Assembly: GCF_963854185.1 (NCBI RefSeq)
Contig: NC_085016.1
Location: forward strand, 25,669,055 to 25,733,054
Direction: 5' to 3'
Source of the DNA: Sardina pilchardus
Taxonomy: Eukaryota; Chordata; Actinopteri; Clupeiformes; Clupeidae
DNA length: 64,000 nucleotides
Shown here piece after piece: positions 22,627-32,868 of this stretch. The notes under the pieces are model-generated. The model was not told where the DNA came from. It saw only the letters and a program-made list of their open reading frames with translations, and ran no database searches. Every line of letters begins with the position of its first letter. The first letter of the stretch is position 1. The position numbers and the translations under genes are program-made.

Positions 22627-24434
22627 CCCAGCAAACAATTAACGTTCTGCTAACTTTCACTAACGTTAGCTTTTGGTTCCCCTATGGTTCGTTTTTCAGC
22701 AACCTACTAATAACGTTTAGAGAACGTTATCTCCAGGTTGTCAAAACAAATAACGTTCCCCTAACGTTTTTACAACTAAAGAAAAAAACGTTATATTCTG
22801 GTTGAATCCCAGCAAGCAAATAACGTTAGCCGCTGGTTCTCCTGTGGTTAGTTTATCAGTAACCTTCTAATACCCTGGAGAGAACGTTAGCTCCAGGTTA
22901 TCAAAGTGTCCCGAACGTTATTACAACTAAAGAAAAAAACGTTATATTCTGGTTGCATTTCTCTTTTCACACAACGTTGCTACTTAGTTGTTTTTAGGTA
23001 TCTTATTTGTATAACCATATCGGTATTCTCTGGTTATGTGCGTGGGGTTGATTGATGAAAATCGCCCCAGAGTTTCTATGAGTTTCCAATTGAACACGGC
23101 CAGCAGCCACACTGCAAAGTCGGAATAATTTGTTGCAAAATCGACATATAGCCCTATTCTATTCTTCCCCCCTCTGTTGGATTGATATTCGGCCGACCAA
23201 AGCCAGCCCGTCAGCTAAAGGGGCCAGCGCGAGAAGCTAGGTTGAGAAACTTTCATCTCGGGTCTGTGAGTTCTGGGGTGTTGGTGTTTTAGCAGACTCA
23301 ACCTCGCTAACTTTAAGACATTTGGATAACACAGAGATAAAGTTACTCACGTAGGCTGGCTGTAGGCTATGGTATCGATCACATTCTTCACATCGTTCTC
23401 CATGCACTTGTTCCATTAAGTCCAACAGGCTTTTAAAAAACACTGTACAGGGTAAACCGGGTGGAAGAGCTAGCTAGCCATAGTCCCAGGCAGGCACACA
23501 ACGATTTCATGCTAACTAATCTGACGAATAGTTTTGGATTAATCCATAATCGATTAGAGTGGCACCTGAAATGCATTCATGTTTTTAAAGCTTTATTTGT
23601 TATGAAAATATGATGATGAGGACTCCAATGAATTATTTCTCAAACGTTGAGACTGCATCTTAAACAGCACAATGTTCCCGGGGGAGAATTGTTTTATATT
23701 AACACGTAGTCCAAGTTATAGCCTATGTTACTTACTGTGCTGTTCACTCAGCCTATCCCACAATTCCCAGTCCCAATTTAAAACAAAATAAACCAAAATC
23801 CATCATAATTCTGAACCGAGGACTTTTAATGGCATACGATGCAATAAAAACAGCCAGCTTTGAATGTTGAAACAGTGTGTTAGGCTAGCGCCTGCTCTGC
23901 TTATGTTTTGATCTGACTAATCGTTTATTATAGGAAAAGACACCGTAGACAAGAAAGTATTAGACCTAACCGCATTTAAATACTTAGCTGACACATACAT
24001 ATATTAACGGGCCGTATTCGTCGCAGTTCAGCAAGCAGCTAATGGTAAGTGAGAATTCATATACTATATAGTCATTGCCTTAGCCATCAGAGACGTTCGC
24101 TCTGCAGGTTACTGATAGGCTGTCGTCACAGACGGCGAGTGTGCAGCGAGAAATGCAAAGATGTCACGATAATTCTACATATTTTTTCCCCCTTTACACT
24201 TTGTTGCTGGGAGGTTAGGGGAACGTTAATGCAACCAAATATAGTAAAGTTCCCTAAAGGGTAGGAGAACGTTCTGCTAACCAAAATAAACAACCAGAAA
24301 AAAACGTAGTATTTTCGTCAAGAAAACTTTCCTGGGGAACCTTGTGGCAACTTTCGCAACTTTCAGGCAACGTTTTCCTAACCAGGAAAAAAACGTTCTA
24401 AAAACGTTCTCCTAACCAGAAATTGTTAGCTGGG
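22627..24434. mobile_element. AACGTT-rich transposon inside the LINE
   Basis: The ends CCCAGCAAACAATTAACG and ...AAATTGTTAGCTGGG are inverted. Removing 22,627-24,434 with one TC restores an uninterrupted LINE frame (HITP|SLMQLHWLP), which fixes the borders and implies a 2-bp TC duplication. Many AACGTT/GAACGTT palindromes lie in the outer 350 bp on the left and 250 bp on the right. The interior has no recognised transposase. Confidence 0.85.
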
Positions 24435-24435
24435 T

Positions 24436-24890
24436 CGCTCATGCAGCTGCACTGGCTTCCAGTTGCCTTCAGAATAAATGTCAAGGTCCTGCTCCTGGCA
24501 TACAAGTCCCTAAAAAACAACGCCCCTACCTACCTCACTGACCTCGTGGAAGTGTACACTCCTGCCTCTGACATCCTCCTCAGCAGGCCTGCTACGTGTC
24601 CCTGATGTGAACCTCTGCACTCTGGGAGAGAGGGCTTTCAGCTACATTGCCCCCAAGCTATGGAATTCATTGCCAGACTACATCAGACACTCTGACTCAA
24701 TCACTGTCTTTAAAAGTAGACTGAAAACATATTTCTTCAAAAAAGCTTATGGACTGGCTAACTGACTTTAACATTTAACATTTTCTTTTCTTTTTATTTC
24801 TATGTGATGATTTTGCAACCCTGTAAAGTGACCTTGGGTGTCTTGAAAGGCGCTTTAAATAAAATGTATTATTATTATTATTATTATGAA
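24436..24890 (+). pseudogene. L2-type LINE, 3' part and tail
   Basis: Continuation of the LINE: MQLHWLPVAFRINVKVLLLAYKSL, then with small frame changes LGERAFSYIAPKLWNSLPDYIR and VFKSRLKTYFFKKAY. A short 3' UTR follows, with GTGTCTTGAAAGGCGCTTTAAATAAA and a (TTA)n tail (24,868-24,887). This ending is characteristic of L2-like elements. The frame is broken at about 24,590, so it is non-functional. Confidence 0.85.
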
Positions 24891-25481
24891 GCTCTTGAGG
24901 TAAATGACAGTCCTGACACTCCTAAGCTGAGCGCTTATAGCAACCACCTTAGCAACGACGCCAGGATTCTATGATAAACATTAAAACAGCTGATCAGAAC
25001 GTCATTATTTTGTCATCCGGGAACAAATCGTCCATGACACCTCCATTCCACTATTTACACCCGGGTGCAAATAATCACTGCGTTCTTGCTTCCCCCCGCG
25101 CACAGACCTCTGCTTTCTATCAAACCAGAAGCGTTTGAATCTTTTTATCCATGCGGGAAACAAATGAACAAACCAATAAACAAACCCCGATGAAAACATA
25201 ACCTCTTTAGCTGTAATAAAAGGTAGAACATTTAATTTCTACTTTTTATCAGTGTGCTAATAAGTTCATCCACGTTGAAGTTGCGTGAATGTTATGGGGC
25301 GATAAGCTATTATGAGCAATATTTTTGGTGCAAAGAACGCTTTCATAAGACTGTCATGCCTCCGCGTGAAATAAAACATCCATTTCTAAGCAATCGATGT
25401 CACCTAATTCAGCACCTTCATAGTGGACAGTGCCTTGCACGTCGGCTGTAAAGACCTTTTCGTAAAAACACTTCTAAGTGA
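24891..25481. other. Repeat-derived spacer
   Basis: No gene or clear element borders seen. The short frames on both strands have no family resemblance. Confidence 0.35.
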
Positions 25482-25686
25482 TAGTTCGGGAAACCGGCCC
25501 CTGACTGTCTTCCATTGTTTGGTGTATTTGTCACCAGGTTAGAATAAGAGGGCTGCCCGTGACCAGACAGCAATATAGGTTCTATCCTACTTAATTAAAG
25601 TGTAACTTCACCCCATAACACCACCCACTTCTAGTTCGGGAAACCGGCCCCTGAACACTGTCTTCCATTGTTTGGTGTATTTGTCA

Positions 25687-26090
25687 ATTCAATTCAATTA
25701 AAAAAACTTTATTTATCCCGAGGGGCAATTTCTCCATGCAGGCATAGCGACACATAGACGCACTACATATAAGACAAACAAGACAAGACAAGGGGAGAAC
25801 AGAACAGACAAGGGCGTGTGTGTGTGTGTGGGTCCAGTCCCCTAGTCCCAGGAGAGAGAGGAGGAGGGGGTCCATCTCTCGAATGTCGGCTGTAGAGCAC
25901 CAGCGGTTGTTGACATAAAGACAGACTCGTCCTCCGTGTGCCTTTCCAGCGCTGCATCCGTCTCCATCCAGCCCCAACGGAGCGCTGAAGCCTCGCCTCC
26001 CTCGTCCTCCGTGACCGTCAGCCCAAGATAGCTCCGCCGGAATAGGCCACTCCACAGACCCATCCACGAACATGCCCGCAAACAACCGTG
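25687..26090 (-). pseudogene. LINE 3' end with endonuclease fragment
   Basis: On the minus strand the sequence ends in CGGGATAAATAAAGTTTTTT followed by an (AATTG)n-type tail at 25,687-25,700, as in non-LTR retrotransposon 3' ends. Further 5' it encodes HGGRVCLYVNNRWCSTADI, resembling a segment of LINE apurinic-type endonucleases. The intermediate part is missing, so this is a rearranged or deleted copy. Confidence 0.5.
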
Positions 26091-26093
26091 CAG

Positions 26094-26722
26094 TGGGGTA
26101 TACTACGAATCTCGATTAGTGGGTTAGCGAGGTATGTTGCGCTCAAAGTCAGGGTATGCTGTCATACGAAAGTGGATTTGGTGACGTTGGTCAGTTATAG
26201 CTCAAATCGTGAAAAATCACCGCCCTCTGACTCATCCTACTGACTAGTGACCAATCAATTATCTTGAAAAACGAAGTTATCTCACGTGTGAGAAACTGTC
26301 ATCGCATCTACTGGAGCAACTCCGCCTCTTCAAACATTTTGAAACTCGAAGGTGCTTTGCGCATGCAGATATATCACTTTTATGGACATGCATAGCATGC
26401 AATATCTGATGACCATCGATTTTTTTGATGTTATAGGTTAGACACAAAAAAAGACCACCCTAGATTTCTCTGCCGCTCATAAATGCGGAAGTAATCGTTT
26501 TTAAACCGAGGCGGTCTTGTGCATCTCCACGTTTCTCGATTGGTCAAAGTCACCCCAACCACGAGAGCGCGCACAGATCTGAGCTGAAAGCCTAGTTTCA
26601 TAAATTCATCCTTGAGTGAGTTTCGTAATACCACTCAACTCTGATTGCGACTTTCGTTTTTAGCAATCCAGGTTATCCTAAGAAAACCTGGTTATGTTCA
26701 ACGAGATTCGTAGTATACCCCA
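26094..26722. mobile_element. Harbinger-like MITE with CAG duplication
   Basis: The TIRs TGGGGTATACTACGAATCTC and its reverse complement bound a 629-bp element. CAG lies on both sides (26,091-26,093 and 26,723-26,725). A 3-bp TSD and GGGG start fit PIF/Harbinger. Parts of a second copy lie at 30,910-30,960 and 31,340-31,441. Confidence 0.82.
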
Positions 26723-27487
26723 CAGGTCTCTCACCCAGTAGCTAGAAACTCTCCTGTGTATCCGACAGGTCGGCCGTCATCTGGAAGACCGCCTCCACTT
26801 GTCCATTCAGAAAATCTCATGGCGGATGGAAAGAAAAGCAGCCTTTAGAAGTTGCGGTAGCCCGATGGAATCCAACGAAAATAAAGTGGCGTCCCCCCAC
26901 GCTCCGTCACTATGCAACTCCAAAAAGTCTGCCGTGTCCCACTGAGACCAAGAGCTGCTAGCCTGGCACGCCCTCCCAGTGACGTAACGCCTTCAGGCTT
27001 TTGCTGTCGCTGGTCTGGTCAACTGCTCATTGAGAAAGATTTCTGAGTTCTCGAAATCTGCGGAACTGCCCCCTTTGGTCGAGAACCAATAAACTTTGAG
27101 CAGCTCCAATGGCTCTGGGTAGAGGCGTGTTCAAGGCAGAGGAAAGAGTGTTGTTATTGGTTTAAACTCGGCAAACCGCTTTCTGACATCTTCCAGTAGC
27201 AAATCGAGGCACTTAAAGGAGGCGGGTCAACCAGCGCTTGGAGAAACCGTGTTAGCACAGGCTGTTGGTCAGACTAAAGTCTCGCAGAGCCTTTGAAAGT
27301 CGATGGTAATCAGGCTAAAGAGCTGCAGCACATCTCATATTGGCATGACCCAAAAACAAAGAGGAAGACGATGCAGGCACACAAAAACGTCAAAAACACC
27401 GACAACACAAACAATACAACAAAAAACACTATGCCAGCACAGCCGGTCGCCACAAGAGCAGCGCCACGGCGTCGCCTATAGCAACGT
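26723..27487. other. Repeat-derived spacer
   Basis: No gene supported. Two overlapping short plus-strand frames (27,293-27,503) have repetitive lysine/threonine composition and no family match. Confidence 0.35.
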
Positions 27488-27764
27488 CACCAGGTTAGAA
27501 TAAGAGGGCTGCCCGTGACCAGACAGCAATATAGGTTCTATCCTACTTAATTAAAGTGTAACTTCACCCCATAACACCACCCACTTCACATTTCTGAAAA
27601 TGGCTTTCAAAATGGGCGGGACGTTCTGAAATTTGGAAGGGCATGCAGCACTGTTGCAGCCAATCAACCAAGGTCATTTCGTGTCAATCTGGGATTGAGT
27701 GCTGCAGACATGGCTTATCACAGGTAGGCTAATCAGGGCAGCAGGTGTTTGGGCGTTTCATTCC

Positions 27765-29330
27765 TAATAGGGAGGGAAAGTGAAAACCAGCGCCCCAAGT
27801 GGTTGCGTTCCTATCGAAGAGCAGCTCCAATGTTAAGTCCCATAGACCGACTTTTCAAATAAATACTACGCAGCTATACCAGCGATCTTATCCACCAAAA
27901 ATATTTTTCAGTCTTCATACTATAATAATCTACTAACTGTGAAAATATCAGACCCTATTTCGCCTTATTTTAAAAAAACGTAATTGCTCGTTTCATTTCA
28001 TAAATGGACTACAACTTCAAGTGACGTGACACCCTTCCACGACGTTACTCGCCTAGCATGGTTTGTTTATTAGCCTGTTAGCTAGTTGGTTAGTTAGTAG
28101 ACAATCACACTTACTGCCAGCTCTTGTGTGAGTAGGAGCACAACACAAGTTATCCCAACATAAAGGTAATTACCACGCGGTTTACATCGCTCTCTGTTAT
28201 TACAAAAATATGTAAAGCCAGTTCAGCAAATTGCCGTTTTGATCAGTTGGAGATGAAGCGCCCAAACTGGTGACGTCAAATGCTACTGTAGCTAGTACTG
28301 TAGTTCGTTATCACCATGTTACAAACAAACTCAAAACAATTAAACTGATCCTAAAAAATAAAGTATGACCACTATAAGCAATAGAGCTGACCTAAATGCA
28401 TAGCATAGTGAAGGCATTTAAAGGGATATTCCACCATTTTTGGAAATACGCTCATTTTCCACCTCCCCTCGAGCAAAACAATCCATATTTACCTTGTTCC
28501 CGTTCATCCAGCCATTCTGTGAGTCTGGCGATACAACTTTTAGCTTCAGCCTAGCATAGATCACTGAATCGGATTAGACCATTAGCTTCTTGCCTGCTAG
28601 CTTCATGTTTAAAAGTGACTAAGATTTCTGGTAATTTTCCCATTTAAAACGTGTCTCCTCTCAAGTTAGAAAGTGCAATAAGACCAACTGAAAATGAAAC
28701 CTGGCGTTTTTCTAGGCTGATTTGACATGGAACTACACTCTCATCTGGCGTAATAATCAAGGCAACTTGCAAACGTACCATAGGCGCAGTGATATCGTAC
28801 GCAGCATTTGAAAATAGTCCCCATAGACAACAAGCAGTAGTAGTGCCAGTAGCTGCAAGTTGCCTTGATTATTACGCCAGATGAGAGTGTAGTTCCATGT
28901 CAAATCAGCCTAGAAAAACGCCAGGTTTCATTTTCAGTTGGTCTTATTGCACTTTCTAACTTGAGAGGAGACACGTTTTAAATGGGAAAATTACCAGAAA
29001 TCTTAGTCACTTTTAAACATGAAGCTAGCAGGCGAGAAGCTAATGGTCTAATCCGATTCAATGATCTATGCTAGGCTGAAGCTAAAAGTTGTATCGCCAG
29101 ACTCACAGAATGGCTGGATGAACGGGAGCAAGGTAAATATCGATTGTTTTGCTCGAGGGAAGGTGGAAAATGAGCGTATTTCCACAAATGGCGGAATATC
29201 CCTTTAACTAAGTTCCCATCATGGGCCGAGATATACTTTTTCTAAAAGAAAATCCCACCCCCTCCCGCTAGCCTCTAGGAACGCAACCACTAGATGGCGA
29301 TGAGATTACTTTCCCTCCCTATTTGTAACG
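27765..29330. repeat. Outer inverted repeat around the foldback
   Basis: TAGGGAGGGAAAGT...GTGGTTGCGTTCCTA at about 27,768-27,815 is inverted at about 29,275-29,325 (TAGGAACGCAACCAC...ACTTTCCCTCCCTA). TTAAAGTGTAACTTCACCC (27,550) and AGGGCGCAGTTGCACTTTA (29,562) may be the outermost ends of the same non-autonomous element, which hosts the foldback at 28,418-29,207. Confidence 0.55.
28418..29207. mobile_element. Foldback element, 354-bp arms, 82-bp loop
   Basis: TTAAAGGGATATTCCACCAT at the left and its inverse at the right (GGAATATCCCTTTAA) bound two arms of exactly 354 bp (28,418-28,771 and 28,854-29,207). I see only scattered mismatches, and the arms are joined by an 82-bp loop. The arms carry no open frame of note. 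A transcript would form a long double-stranded RNA. TTAA or TA at both ends is compatible with a mariner- or piggyBac-type origin. Confidence 0.9.
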
Positions 29331-30289
29331 ACCTGGTGACGTAGACTCACCAGAGAAGTGCAAGACTACGTCAGCATTTCAATAGCATTTTGGACCAAAA
29401 TGCCATGGTATGTGTCAACCTGTAGAGGGCGCGGAGAGCTATATCTCCAATACAAAATCATACGAAATGTTACTTTTCTCGGGAAACAATATTAACCCTG
29501 CTAATAGTGTAGTTCACTTACGAGTAATTTCAATCAATCAACAGCTCAAAAAACATATTTTAGGGCGCAGTTGCACTTTAAGATTAAAAGGCGGTAGGCC
29601 GAGGCACCAATCAATGAGGCAGAGACACATTATTACATATTTATTCAGACTAAAATGTACACTAAAGAACTGCATACAATTAGTAAGCCAATACAAGTCA
29701 ACAATACCGCCACCAGCAGCGCCAGGTGCCCCACAGCAGTTCCACAGCCCTAATCCAGCAAGCAAGCCAGCGAACAAGCCCAGCATCTCCGTGTGGGCCT
29801 AGCCAAGCTTCGTCCCTGCACCGCAACCAGCAAGCAATCGGAAATACCTCAGTCCTCCACCGATCGTCGGTTACTCGTCTCCCCACCTCGTTCACCAACA
29901 GCGAAGTAACAGCTCCGCTAGAACAGAATGAAACCTGGGGCAGTGTGGAGTATACCAAGATACTAATACAACCATACGTCACTTCAGGCACCAAGGACCT
30001 ACTTACATCGCTGGGTGCAGACCAAGGTACTTTGGGGTTAACTGTTACCATTTTTGAGGCCGTGTTTAAAACGCACCAAATCACACAATTTGGTCGTTTT
30101 GGGTGTCGTAGCGTGTAATAAAGTTTGTCAACGATCAAATTTGACTACTTTTAAAATTAATTCTAAGAGTTTAAGAGAGTGTTTGGTTTTCTTCTAGGTA
30201 GCTACAGTAGCCCAATAAAATGCTAAGAAGTACACAGAAAAAAAAATATTTATGGTTGTGGTTATGTGGTTATGGTTGTGAGGTGGTGT
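29208..30289. other. Non-genic stretch
   Basis: Overlapping opposite-strand open frames (29,410-30,138) have low-complexity proline/alanine/serine composition and no family match. I do not call a gene. Confidence 0.35.
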
Positions 30290-30930
30290 AGCCTACTTTA
30301 AGCAGGAGGATAGAATTTGGCAATTGCTGCCAATACTGTCAAAAACATCCTTGTGGCTTTGACGCCATATAAACTCAACAAGGTATGAGTCAAGGTGCTG
30401 GCGGGCTGTTCCTCTATGAACCTTGTTTCTCCACTTTGCTGTTCCCCACATGCGTTCCACATTCTGAGTATGAACTCCAGTTTCTGGGTTGACAAAATTG
30501 TAGCTGTGGTTCACAGTCAAGTGCTGGTAGCCCGCTTCCTGAAGCTGCGCCTGTGAATATCCTCGCCAGTAGTCGGCCTATCACTGAGCCCTCAGCTGTT
30601 CCTGTATTGCGGTCAGGTGGTTGACAGCTGTGCGGTCAGGGACAGTGACAATAAAGCATTAATTAGTCTCCCTGCACACTTTGGATCCATATCCAGTTCC
30701 TCTCTGCAAAACTTGACTGAAGTTAACTGTTTACACCAGCAGTAGATGAATCGGATAGTGGTGACAAGAGGCAGCCTACTATTCTGAAGCCAGTGCCAGT
30801 TTTTTCTGCATGACCACACAGGAGAGGAGGATTGACAGAAATACAAATTCATGCTGTGCTGATTATGGCATAGTTTTGTCTCAGGGAGGACACCTATGGG
30901 GGGGGCGAGGTATGTTGCACTCAAAGCCAG
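30290..30930 (-). pseudogene. Merlin (IS1016/ISXO2-type) transposase remnant
   Basis: Read on the minus strand from about 30,800, SRLPLVTTIRFIYCWCKQLT and CREELDM match the helical segment of Merlin/IS1016-type transposases. The catalytic part follows at 30,570-30,300: ADYWRGYSQAQLQEAGYQ, then HLTVNHSYNFVNPETGVHTQ, NVERMWGTAKWR and YLVEFIWRQSHKDVFDSI, ending at a stop near 30,293. This is the ISXO2-like DDE domain. The middle is lost or frameshifted (a stop interrupts near 30,580), so it is a dead copy. The ends of the element were not identified. Confidence 0.82.
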
Positions 30931-31441
30931 GGTATGCTGTCATACGAAAGTGGATATGTTTTAGCGTCGCTGTATCACATGGTATCTTAAGGCCTGGACA
31001 CACCAACCCGACCGGCCGACCGTCGGCAGCAGGCGCGGATCATCGCATAGGCTAGATATGGCTGCAGCCTAGGGGCCCCACGTGTCAGGGGGCCCCCTAT
31101 TGGCCATAAAAAAATAATAGTTAATTAAAATTTACATAAGAGAATAAACATTAAATTTAATTGGTCCAAAATAAATATTTAAAGCAGTAGCAAGACGCTG
31201 ATTGGGCAAATACGGCGGTCAAATTTGTTTTAAAAAATATACGTCATTCACGTTACTGTTTAGTGAGAAGAATGTCGGAAAGAAAGAATGAGAGCGGGGC
31301 TCAACAACGAAAGGCAACCGTCGGCAATATGCCGACGGTATGCCAATACCACTCAACTCTGATTGCGACTTTCGTGTTTATCGATCCAGGTTATCCGAAG
31401 AAAGCCTGGTTATGTTCAGCGAGATTCGTAGTATACCCCAC
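30910..31441. repeat. Broken second copy of the TGGGGTATAC MITE
   Basis: GCGAGGTATGTTGC...GTCATACGAAAGTGG (30,906-30,955) and CACTCAACTCTGATTGCGAC...GTAGTATACCCCA (31,346-31,440) match the left and right parts of the element at 26,094-26,722. The left end is missing, and the middle is replaced by other sequence, including TTAAGGCCTGGACACACCAA at 30,986. Confidence 0.75.
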
Positions 31442-31982
31442 CTGAGCCGACTAAACCAGAGCTGTTTGTTCCACCTCGCCGGTTATGAATTAGTTTAATC
31501 AACACGGGTTTGATGAACACTGGGTTGTGCGCGTACACGCCAAACCTATAAAGACGTGATGTATGGAGCATGAAAATCCTGATCAAAAGGGCGAAACGGG
31601 CTAGCTGCCGCTAGGGGCGTCTAGATTTCTAGGCTAGAAACGGGCCGCATGTTTCTCAGAACTCGAACTCCAGGCTCTAATAAATTAGAAAAAGTTTTAA
31701 AAAGTAACACCAAAGCCTCTGCCATTCATAAGTTTCATGACAAAGCACGATCCTAAATATTTGAACTATGAATCTATTTATATCTCAGTTAAGTCTTAAC
31801 ATTCCTACCACATAACCTGTTATTTTATAAAGATGTAGGCTACTCGGATGGGCCCCAAGCGATCAAGATCTGATCAAGTAGATGAAATACAAGTATTACG
31901 ATTCATGGTAGTAATTATATTATATATTGCCATTCAAAAAAAAAAATACTTTAAAAACAACTGGTCATGTGACGGTGGTAAT
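31442..31982. other. Non-genic A/T-rich spacer
   Basis: No gene, TIR pair or other feature was recognised between the MITE copy and the piggyBac element. Confidence 0.35.
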
Positions 31983-32293
31983 TTAACCCTTTAAGGTCCG
32001 CACCAAGAAAAAAGCAATGGAAAAAATATCTTTTTGCATTTCTTTTGTAAGTAGGACAGCAATAACAAAAGTCAATTGTTTTTTCAAACTCAGACCCCAC
32101 AGTTTTCTAGATATAGGCCTCTACCAAACGGTTGAGATGTCTGTTCATAGTAAACGTCAGATACCTTTATGCATACAAAAAACATTAAGAACAACTCAAA
32201 TAAAAAGGTTATTTCTTCCATGTCTTTTTTATTTATTCTTATGTCATTAATTACATGGGCATAGGCAACACTACAACACTGTTTTTGAGGTTG

Positions 32294-32400
32294 TGCAACA
32301 GCACAAATGGCCCTTGATAAATGACCTTTGACCATTTTTGCAACCGCAATGATTATGGTCAGGGGTGCAACAGCACTTCTCTTCTTTTACTGTGTGTGTG

Positions 32401-32432
<32 letters not shown>

Positions 32433-32516
32433 AGAGAGCGAGGATGGAAGTGGGGTCAGGGTTCAGTGATGTGGAGGTCGTGCAACAGCACGTGGAGAGG
32501 ATGATGATGGTCGGCC

Positions 32517-32547
<31 letters not shown>

Positions 32548-32825
32548 CGAGTGTGTGTGAGAGAGAGCGCGAGAGAGAGAGGATGGGGAAGTGGGGTCAG
32601 GGTTCAGTGATGTGGAGGTCGTGCAACAGCACAAATGGCCCTTGATAAATGGCTTTTGACCTTTTTTGCAACCGCAATGATTATGGGCTTCTCTTCTTTT
32701 ACTGTATGTGTGTGTGCTGGTCATTTAATGGACACTGGTAGATGGCGTCAACACTACAAAACAGCATCAGGTGGGAAAGAAGTGGTCAGCTAAACGTGTG
32801 GGAATGTGTGTGTGTGAGTGTGTGT

Positions 32826-32858
<33 letters not shown>

Positions 32859-32860
32859 GG
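32294..32860. repeat. Duplicated segments and GT microsatellites
   Basis: CAACAGCACAAATGGCCCTT...AACCGCAATGATTATGG occurs at 32,296-32,358 and 32,627-32,686. GTGGGGTCAGGGTTCAGTGA...CAACAGCAC occurs at 32,450 and 32,592. GTGGAGAGGATGATGATGGT at 32,490 recurs at 33,096 within the transposase gene. GT/GA runs separate them (32,391-32,430; 32,516-32,580; 32,805-32,858). The pattern suggests slippage-driven local duplication. Confidence 0.8.
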
Positions 32861-32868
32861 GTCTTCTT

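Larger units (their letters stand above)
25482..27588. repeat. A-B-A-[insert]-B partial duplication
   Basis: Block A (TAGTTCGGGAAACCGGCCCC...GTATTTGTC) occurs at 25,482-25,530 and 25,632-25,686. Block B (ACCAGGTTAGAATAAGAGGG...CCACCCACTTC) occurs at 25,531-25,630 and 27,488-27,588, nearly identical. The order A-B-A then 1.8 kb then B suggests a tandem AB duplication whose second copy was split by inserted sequence. GTC occurs at both edges of the insert. Confidence 0.8.

Noticed and set aside
25684..26085. 133-codon minus-strand frame as a host gene
   Set aside because: The GGRVCLYVNNRW segment and the AATTG tail identify it as a LINE fragment. The C-terminal half is low complexity.
32321..32724. 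Cys/Val- or His/Thr-repeat open frames
   Set aside because: Translations of GT/CA/GA microsatellites, as also at 39,381, 47,419, 48,823 and 63,016.
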